Below are positions 1-5,600 of a DNA stretch of 20,356 nt, in pieces (the first letter of the stretch is position 1; the number at the start of each line of letters is the position of its first letter). The position numbers and the translations under genes are program-made. The notes beneath the pieces are model-generated. The model saw nothing but the letters and a program-made list of their open reading frames with translations. It was not told where the DNA came from and ran no database searches. The DNA comes from a virus: positions 1 through 20,356 of the IMG/VR virus record IMGVR_UViG_3300037191_001536, one strand, 5' to 3'.

Positions 1-2
1 CA

Positions 3-71
3 CTAGCCGATGTAAAACTAGCACATCAACTAGCCGTATTGAATATGGCTGCAGTGTGGGGCGTTGTGTAA
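3..71 (+). CDS. 3' end of an unidentified gene (partial)
   Basis: An open frame runs from the left edge to a TAA at 69-71 and gives the last 22 residues of a protein, ending in the hydrophobic run LNMAAVWGVV. The frame is called coding because an intrinsic terminator follows 24 bases after its stop. The piece is too short to name a family. The hydrophobic end might be a helix or membrane segment, but that is a guess. Confidence 0.5.
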   Translation, partial: LADVKLAHQLAVLNMAAVWGVV

Positions 72-95
72 ACAGTACCAACCAACTAAGTAAAT

Positions 96-130
96 AAAAA
101 GCACTACTATAATTTACGTAGTGCTTTTTT
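96..130 (+). terminator. Intrinsic terminator, probably bidirectional
   Basis: The arms AAAAAGCACTAC (96-107) and GTAGTGCTTTTTT (118-130) form a stem with a 10-base loop. The A-run and T-run on either side let it work in both directions. On the plus strand it ends the gene that finishes at 71. On the minus strand it could stop transcripts that pass the gene at 921-1133 and run antisense through the receiver operon. Its outer arm sequence is shared with the terminator at 1206-1233. Confidence 0.85.
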
Positions 131-148
131 GTAAGCTCTAACTACTGC

Positions 149-196
149 GTAACAGTTACTAAAAGGTATAATTACTTTTATTAGTATTAGTAATTA
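149..196 (+). promoter_or_regulatory. Promoter with overlapping dyad operators for the receiver operon
   Basis: A perfect -10 hexamer TATAAT lies at 167-172, about 40 bases before the first gene of the operon. No good -35 box lies 16-18 bases upstream, so the promoter may need an activator. A perfect 8-base inverted repeat, TAATTACT (169-176) and AGTAATTA (189-196) with a 12-base spacer, overlaps the -10 and the expected start point. A smaller dyad, GTAAC-A-GTTAC (149-159), lies in the spacer region. This arrangement suggests regulated transcription, but the binding protein is unknown. Confidence 0.55.
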
Positions 197-218
197 AGTA
201 GTACATAAGGAGCTGCTA

Positions 219-476
219 ATGTGGGAAATGATTGGTGTTATCGCGGCTATAACTTTTGCTTTTTTAGGCTCCCTTAAATGGGCTCTTACAACTTACACTC
301 ATTACAAAGTGACGGCAGATAGAGAAGCAATAGACATAAAAAGTTTGCAAATACGAGTTGAAGTATTAGAGTCAGATATGAAATCGTTAACACATGGAAA
401 CATATTAATGTCTGATAGTTTTCATGCAGAAATTAACAAAGTCTTACACAAAATGGCAGGAGATGGTAATGAATGA
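219..476 (+). CDS. Small membrane-anchored coiled-coil protein (spanin-like or accessory)
   Basis: This 85 aa protein has one hydrophobic segment at about residues 4-23. A charged, heptad-like helical stretch follows at about 33-80, rich in leucine, isoleucine and valine at a/d-type positions. One N-terminal membrane anchor with a coiled-coil tail is the build of an inner-membrane spanin (Rz type), and the lysis genes lie nearby on the other strand. However, it shares a promoter and an 8-base overlap with the receiver gene, so it could equally be that protein's membrane partner. The start is firm: AAGGAG at 207-212 lies 6 bases before the ATG. No lipobox protein that could serve as an outer-membrane spanin was found beside it. 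No specific family was recognised. Confidence 0.75.
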   Translation: MWEMIGVIAAITFAFLGSLKWALTTYTHYKVTADREAIDIKSLQIRVEVLESDMKSLTHGNILMSDSFHAEINKVLHKMAGDGNE

Positions 477-924
477 TATTAAAGTCATGGTTGTTGAAAA
501 TAACCAAATAGACATGAGTGTTATTACAGAAGCATTAACAGCAGCAGACATAGATTACATAGCAGTGGGCAATAGTAGAGATGCACTTTCAGTAGCTTTA
601 AAGTATAAGCCTACTATTGCTATTTTAGACACGTACATGCCAGACCTTAGTGGAGAAGAAGTAAGAAAGCAGTTACATACGCATCCTGCTACTAGTAACA
701 TAAAAGTAATATTTTTAAGCGCTGCTGAAAGTATTGACGATACACTGTTTGGGTTAAATCTTCACGTATCAGCATACTTTAAAAAAGGTGTACGAATAGG
801 TCAAATTATCAACAGTATAAATGCTATTGATGGCGCAACTAAATTACGTGGGTCAGTAAATAGTTTTGCTAGTATGTCTAAAGTACTAAATGATAAATAC
901 TCAAATATATGTGCTTTGCATTAG
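469..924 (+). CDS. Stand-alone CheY-like response-regulator receiver protein
   Basis: The 151 aa protein is a single receiver (REC) domain at about residues 3-118 with a 30-residue tail and no DNA-binding or enzymatic output domain. The phospho-acceptor is Asp54 in AILDTYMPDLSG, a textbook D-x-x-MP-x-x-x-G motif. Ser84 (IFLSA) fills the Thr/Ser switch position and Lys106 (YFKK) the conserved lysine. Two features are unusual: the acidic metal-binding pair DD is Glu10-Asn11, and the proline after the lysine is glycine. The start at 469 is chosen over 424 because AGGAG (459-463) lies just before it, the REC fold begins at its residue 3, and it leaves an 8-base overlap with the preceding gene. 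Receiver-only proteins act through partners such as a kinase, motor or adaptor. In a phage this could tap or titrate a host two-component or chemotaxis pathway. The target is unknown. Confidence 0.88.
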   Translation: MNDIKVMVVENNQIDMSVITEALTAADIDYIAVGNSRDALSVALKYKPTIAILDTYMPDLSGEEVRKQLHTHPATSNIKVIFLSAAESIDDTLFGLNLHVSAYFKKGVRIGQIINSINAIDGATKLRGSVNSFASMSKVLNDKYSNICALH

Positions 925-1133
925 TGACTAGATAATGCTTGATTACTAATCCAACCAGTAATAGCAGACTCTCTTACTAAACCTGCTTGTAACATTTCAT
1001 TAATACTTTTACAGGTTTTGTCAATTACCCACTCTCCGTTAATTTGGCAAGCTAATTTAGTCTGGTTATTAACGCGCATAAGAGCATAATTTCTTGGGTA
1101 GTTTTTTACAGGTAATTTAATAAACTTGTGCAT
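921..1133 (-). CDS. Hypothetical 70 aa protein, convergent to the receiver gene
   Basis: This 70 aa basic protein has a compact alpha/beta look: a strand-rich first half (residues 1-38, with CQINGEWV) and a helical second half ending in GWISNQ. No family was recognised and no membrane segment is seen. Its stop codon overlaps that of the receiver gene by 3 bases, tail to tail, with no terminator between them, so transcripts of either gene run antisense through the other. The ribosome site is weak (GGA 6 bases before the ATG). A candidate minus-strand promoter lies at 1176-1204. Coding status rests on the promoter, the tight convergence and the lack of any competing frame. Confidence 0.65.
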   Translation of the reverse strand: MHKFIKLPVKNYPRNYALMRVNNQTKLACQINGEWVIDKTCKSINEMLQAGLVRESAITGWISNQALSSH

Positions 1134-1175
1134 AGGTAATCCATTAAAAATGTATAAGTATATTTTGTGGTTGAG

Positions 1176-1204
1176 ATATTATGATGTGTTTAAATTATAG
1201 TCAA
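1176..1204 (-). promoter_or_regulatory. Candidate sigma-70-type promoter, minus strand
   Basis: Read on the minus strand there is a -35 TTGACT (1204-1199), a 17-base spacer and a -10 TAATAT (1181-1176). These match consensus at 5 and 4 of 6 positions. It lies just past the terminator that closes the lysis genes, where the 70 aa gene would need its own promoter. Confidence 0.5.
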
Positions 1205-1205
1205 T

Positions 1206-1233
1206 AAAAAAGCACCGTAATTGGTGCTTTTTT
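1206..1233. terminator. Bidirectional intrinsic terminator
   Basis: A perfect stem AAAAAAGCACC (1206-1216) and GGTGCTTTTTT (1223-1233) with a 6-base loop has runs of A and T on both sides. It ends the leftward lysis transcript and can also stop the rightward receiver transcript after it has crossed the antisense 70 aa gene. Its ends AAAAAGCAC/GTGCTTTTT match those of the terminator at 96-130. Confidence 0.88.
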
Positions 1234-1257
1234 ATTTATTTATCAAGTTTAAATTAC

Positions 1258-1752
1258 CTATTTTTTGCTAATCCATAAATTCTTTTGAGAACTACTTCTA
1301 GTAGTACCTACCCAGTAAGTTATTGATGCACCCCACAAAGCACTTATTTGTCCTACTAACATGTATGCCATTTCTTGATTTTCTTCTGGAAGTTTTTCAT
1401 TAAACATTGTGTAAGCCAATATTGCTACAATTACAGTTAAAGCCAATACGATAACAGCCGGCATTTTAGAATCAAAGTGATTGTCTCTAGCATTTTGTTT
1501 ATCATTTAATTCAGCTTCAAGCGTACCAAGTGCTAACCCTTGCAGTTTTTCTTTATGTTCCATTTCCCATTTTGCTAACTCAGTCCGGTTTTCTGCATTA
1601 TTAAGGGCAGAGTTAATAGCGGCAGGAGTTGGATCAACCCCTAAAACATTTGCTATAAGTGCACCTACGGTGGCCCCTGCAGGGCCACCTATTAACGTTC
1701 CTGCTAAAGGGGCAACTTTACCTACTATGTCTTTTACGCTTGCCCAGTTCAA
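1258..1752 (-). CDS. Holin, three-TM GTA-type family
   Basis: The protein is 164 aa. The N-terminal stretch (residues 1-38) is Gly/Ala-rich and hydrophobic with a GGPAG motif. A helical charged middle follows at about 50-90. Two clear membrane segments lie near 97-114 and 128-147, and the tail WVGTTRSSSQK is typical of the 'holin of 3TMs' (GTA_holin_3TM) family, which permeabilises the inner membrane at lysis. It lies directly behind the endolysin gene. The start codon is TTG at 1752-1750, embedded in the endolysin TGA stop (TTGA). An in-frame TAG lies three codons upstream, the next methionine would remove the first third, and no ribosome site is visible. Translation therefore probably depends on ribosomes leaving the endolysin gene, which would keep holin output low. 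The family call rests on pattern memory. Confidence 0.82.
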   Translation of the reverse strand: MNWASVKDIVGKVAPLAGTLIGGPAGATVGALIANVLGVDPTPAAINSALNNAENRTELAKWEMEHKEKLQGLALGTLEAELNDKQNARDNHFDSKMPAVIVLALTVIVAILAYTMFNEKLPEENQEMAYMLVGQISALWGASITYWVGTTRSSSQKNLWISKK

Positions 1753-2108
1753 TTTTGAGTACTACTACGGTAGGTGGCATCTCTTGAATCTACATGTACA
1801 AACGTGTCGTATAAAATAAATCCAAATTGTGATTTAAACTTTTCACATAAATACAGGTACATTTCGCTTGGAGCTACATCAGGAGAAGATATGTCGGCAG
1901 CTTTACCAGATAAATGGTAAGACTTTTTAGCGCCCCCCACAGCTTTATTGTGCCGTGCACAGCGGAAACCAGAAGATACGTTTATTGTTTTACCAAAATG
2001 CTCACGCACGTTAGTAAGTAATTCAAGCGTCATTGCGTCTATGGTGTCGTAGCCGCAGCCACACTTACAAGCAAACTCGCTACGTTTAAAATATTGGTTT
2101 AGTTGCAT
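1749..2108 (-). CDS. Endolysin, peptidase M15-type (D-Ala-D-Ala or L-Ala-D-Glu peptidase)
   Basis: The 119 aa protein is the single zinc-peptidase domain of the Peptidase_M15_3 type, which cuts the peptide part of peptidoglycan. The core motif SGFRCARHNKAVGG is followed by SYHLSGKAADI, with His67 and Asp74 as expected zinc ligands, and by FVHVD near residue 105 carrying the third ligand and catalytic region. The Cys-rich start CKCGCGYD (residues 14-21) is common in phage members of this family. There is no signal peptide, so it needs the holin encoded immediately downstream to reach the wall. The ATG has AGGA 6 bases upstream (minus strand). The length is normal for a single-domain phage endolysin. 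Confidence 0.92.
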   Translation of the reverse strand: MQLNQYFKRSEFACKCGCGYDTIDAMTLELLTNVREHFGKTINVSSGFRCARHNKAVGGAKKSYHLSGKAADISSPDVAPSEMYLYLCEKFKSQFGFILYDTFVHVDSRDATYRSSTQN

Positions 2109-2133
2109 GTTTTTCCTATTTAAGAGGGAGATT

Positions 2134-2148
2134 AATAGTCAGACTATT
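2134..2148. repeat. Perfect 7-base dyad near the endolysin start
   Basis: AATAGTC (2134-2140), one spacer base, then GACTATT (2142-2148) form a near-continuous palindrome. It ends about 26 bases upstream of the leftward endolysin start, an operator-like place. I could not find a convincing sigma-70 promoter for the lysis genes around it. Confidence 0.5.
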
Positions 2149-2163
2149 GAATCATTTAGTGAC

Positions 2164-2177
2164 GCAGAGTGTTCTGC
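2164..2177. repeat. Short hairpin in the divergent control region
   Basis: GCAGA (2164-2168) and TCTGC (2173-2177) flank a 4-base loop. It lies between the endolysin-side dyad and the rightward promoter. The stem is short and there is no T-run, so it is not a terminator. A role is unknown and chance is possible. Confidence 0.3.
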
Positions 2178-2191
2178 AGTTGGGGGTTTTG

Positions 2192-2229
2192 TAATTAGTG
2201 CTTGAGAAGGGACTAATTGATGTCATAAT
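2192..2229 (+). promoter_or_regulatory. Rightward promoter of the tail-fibre operon, with dyad over the -35
   Basis: The -35 TTGAGA (2202-2207), a 16-base spacer and an extended -10 TG-T-CATAAT (2221-2229) match consensus at 5 of 6 positions in each box. A 7-base inverted repeat AATTAGT (2193-2199) and ACTAATT (2212-2218), spaced by 12 bases, brackets the -35. It has the same half-site and spacing as the dyad at 169-196. The predicted transcript starts about 100 bases before the gene at 2339. Confidence 0.6.
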
Positions 2230-2338
2230 GTTTTAAAGTTAGCGCAATGCTTACCTAGTAATAAAATACTACATGCCCCAGAAAAGTAAATACTTTTTCT
2301 CAAACTTCCTATCTGCCTTCTAACCCCTTGAGGTTAAC

Positions 2339-2674
2339 ATGTCACCATTAAACAAGATTTACACACATACTGATTACCCACTAGTACTAATATACAAAGA
2401 CGCGCAAGGTGCAGTTATAAACCTAGCAGGCGCTTCTGCTGAATTTATGATAAGCAGAACTGTTTATTCCACTCCTGTTATTACTGTGGCAGCTACAATA
2501 AATGGACCTGAAGGTAAAATTACTTTTGGTATTACACCTACTGATACTGCATTAGTTCTTGATGACAAAGATTCAGAAAAATTTATTTGTGGTGCAGTTC
2601 TTACTTTAGATGGTGCACGTATTCCGCTGTTTCAAACAACGGTAGATATAGTTCGTAGCTTGGTTACCCCCTAA
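2339..2674 (+). CDS. Small tail/fibre-associated protein, BppU N-terminal-like
   Basis: The 111 aa protein is predicted to be nearly all beta-strand. The pattern is 'DYPLVLIYKDAQGAVINLAG', then a strand pair with ISRTV, a GKITFGIT strand, and a closing TLDGARIPLFQTTVDIVRS. This matches the small beta-sandwich domain found at the N-termini of baseplate and upper-fibre proteins (BppU_N-like), which docks fibres to the tail. It is the first gene of the operon and lies 21 bases before the giant fibre gene, so a role as fibre adaptor is likely. GAGG (2330-2333) lies 5 bases before the ATG. The family assignment is by pattern only. Confidence 0.75.
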   Translation: MSPLNKIYTHTDYPLVLIYKDAQGAVINLAGASAEFMISRTVYSTPVITVAATINGPEGKITFGITPTDTALVLDDKDSEKFICGAVLTLDGARIPLFQTTVDIVRSLVTP

Positions 2675-2695
2675 CATCTAAATTAAGAGTACTAC

Positions 2696-5600
2696 ATGCC
2701 TATTAATCAAAACGATGATGGTTTAATAACCATAATTTCTACAGATCACGTAGTGACAATTACTGAGCCAGTAAACAAAGTTAATATTACTTCTCCTTCT
2801 CCTAATATTGTTTTAGACAGTGTAGGGCAAACTGTATCAGTTGTTACTCCCCAACCATTAGTAGTAATTGACTCTGATAAAGAAGGTCAAAATCCTTATT
2901 TTGATACTTCTCCTGCATTAACTATCATAGCTGGTATTGCAGGGTTACGTGGTTTTGTAAAAGTAGATTTATCGTGGGTAGAGTTAAACGTTACAAGCCA
3001 TCATAGTCATGTAGAAGTTTGGCGCAGTCAGATTAATAATGTAAGTTCTGCAATTTGCGTAGGCGAAAGCCGCACGCAATCTTTTACAGACCCCGTAGAC
3101 CCAGGTAAAACATATTTTTATTGGTTTAGAGGTGTTACTTATGTAGGAAATAAAACTGACTACTTTGGTAATTTTGAGGTAGCACACAGTTCTTTTACAT
3201 TAAGTGGTTCAATTACAGCTTTGTTAGCTGAAGTGTACGCTGCAATTACTCAATTAGAGCAGTTTCTTTTACAAAATACAGCTAACGCAATTGAAGATTT
3301 AGACACAAAACTTACAAACAATATTTCAAGTGAAGTGACCACTTTAACTCAACTAATACACTTAAAACATGATGAGTTAGTAGCAAGTCTTTTATTACTA
3401 GATAATTCTCTTAGAGCAAGCGACGTAATAAATTACAATAATTTGCACTCGCAAATACTAGTTGTTATATCCAGTGTTTCAACAGTAATAACTAGTGTCA
3501 ATAATCTTACAACTTCTTCTATTGATGGCGATGCTTTGCTTAGTGCACGAATAGATTTAATTAGTGCAGACTATGTAACTTTAGCTGCAGAAATTACTGC
3601 ATTAGCAATAACACTTCATGCAAAAATAGATGCAGAAACTGCTGCACGAAACGCAGATGTAGCTGCTCTTTATGCAGCACAAAGCTCAATAAGTAATGAG
3701 TTAACTGCAGCTATATTATTACTTAACGGTAATATCTCTGCTCAATTTGAAAATAGTACAGCATCAATTAATACAGTTAATGTGGCGTATGCAGATTTAA
3801 ATAGTGCGCTAGCTAGTACTACTACTACATTAACAGCGTCTATAGAGTCAGAAAGACTTAGTAGATTTGCACAAGTAGAAACTGTTAATTTAGCTTACGT
3901 CACATTAAATTCTGCATTGGCAAGTACTACAGAAACTCTTACAGCACGAGTAAACTCTGAGGCAGCTACAAGAGCAGCATCAGTATTAACAACTAATCAA
4001 GCATACGCAGATTTAAATGGGGCACTGGCATCAACTACTTTAAACTTAAATGCGTCTGTAGAAACAGCTGAATCATCTATGATAGCTCGTGTAGTTAATG
4101 AGACTCAAGCTAGAGTAGCTGAAAATCTTGTATTAGCATCAGATACGTCTCTTTTGAGTGCAAGGATGACAACTGAAACTACGCTAAGAGAAGCAGCTAT
4201 TAATACGGAAAGAGTTGCTAGAGTAACTAATGAAAGTTCTACAGCAAGTTTAGTTGAGACTATTTCAGCAGGGATATCGAACAGTGAATTAACTATTAAC
4301 TCACGAATATCTGATTCAGCAACTGCATTTGCAGACAGCACAACTGCATTGGCAAGTCGTGTTCAATTAGCAGAAGCAAGTATAGAAACTGCAGAAGGTG
4401 CTCTTATTGCACAAACTGGGTTAATACAAAATGTTACTGTTTCTCTTGAAGGTACAGCCCAAGCAGTAACGGCACTACAATCTAACATTACAACAGGTGA
4501 TGGAAGTAGTGCAACGGCTATAGCTCGTTTTACAGTAATAGAAAATAATGTTACTGGTTTGTCAGCAAGAGCTGAGTTTGGTGTAGATGTAAACGGGCAT
4601 TTTACTGGAATAGATGTTCAAAATGGTGAAACAACTATAGGAAGTATTACTTTTACTGCAGAACAGTTTTCGTTGTTTGACCCAGCATTAAATAATAACC
4701 AAGGAGGTAGTGCTTTATTTTACGTAAATGGTCAATGGGAGTTCAGAGGTAAGCTAAGACTAAGTGATGACACATTACTAAACTCAGCAGATGATCTTGT
4801 ACCTGCACCTTTTGGATTTAGTTATGACCCCAGCACAGGACAACACACAATAAGTAATGGTGTTGACGCAGATATTGTTTTATCAAACGGTACTACTCCC
4901 ACTATTACAACGTCTTTAACTGACCCAGATAATGTTGTAATTACTATTAATGGTGTAGAGCACACTTTTCCAAAAGGATACGTTCCTGTATTAGGTTTTG
5001 ACTATAATGACGGTAATACAGGTGATTATGTTAGTACTGTTTTTAAGCAAACAAATTTAACGGATAATGCACCATCTAAACCTACTGATGGTAGTTATGA
5101 TGGCACTACAGAAGTAACCCCTACTTTGCCAGATGTGTGGACTGATGACCGCATGGAAATACTAAATACTAAAGTTAGGTGGGTATCTAGTAGAAGATAC
5201 ACTCAGGAGTTAACATACACAGATGGCGTAGCAAATTTACCTACTTGGTCAGCTGTAGGTGATTGGTCTTCTCCTGTTAAAGACGCTTTACCTGGTCCTC
5301 AAGGAGCTTCAGCATTTCAAATTTGGTCTGCAGCCAATAATGGCCAAGATATATCTGTATTTCTTGATTCACTAAATGCAGAAGATGGTATTGATGGTAA
5401 TACTTGGTATTCAGAAACAGGTAATTCTGCAACTTGGGCTATAGGTATTGTTGGTGATTTCATATTATCAGATGGAAGTAACATATATAAGAAAACTGTA
5501 TCAGTTTATTTTCCTACTGATTCTGTAAATCATGAATGGGTATTTGTTAAAAACTTGATTGGGCCATCTGCAAAATCTTTAGTTTTATCTTCTAGTGCAG

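Noticed and set aside
424-468. Longer start for the receiver protein at 424
   Set aside because: It adds 15 residues fully inside the preceding gene and outside the receiver fold. AGGAG lies at the right distance before 469 instead.
1481-1819. Plus-strand 112 aa frame across the lysis genes
   Set aside because: It is a shadow antisense to the clearly recognised holin, with no ribosome site or domain.
2273-2323. 16-codon frame MPQKSKYFFSNFLSAF before the fibre operon
   Set aside because: No ribosome site and no link to a regulatory hairpin. The shared TACTACATGCC at 2267 and 2690 is most simply chance.
3785-4108. Possible CRISPR or iteron origin from regularly spaced DNA repeats
   Set aside because: The repeats are in frame, diverged at third positions and encode a helical protein repeat. 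There are no constant repeats with unique spacers.
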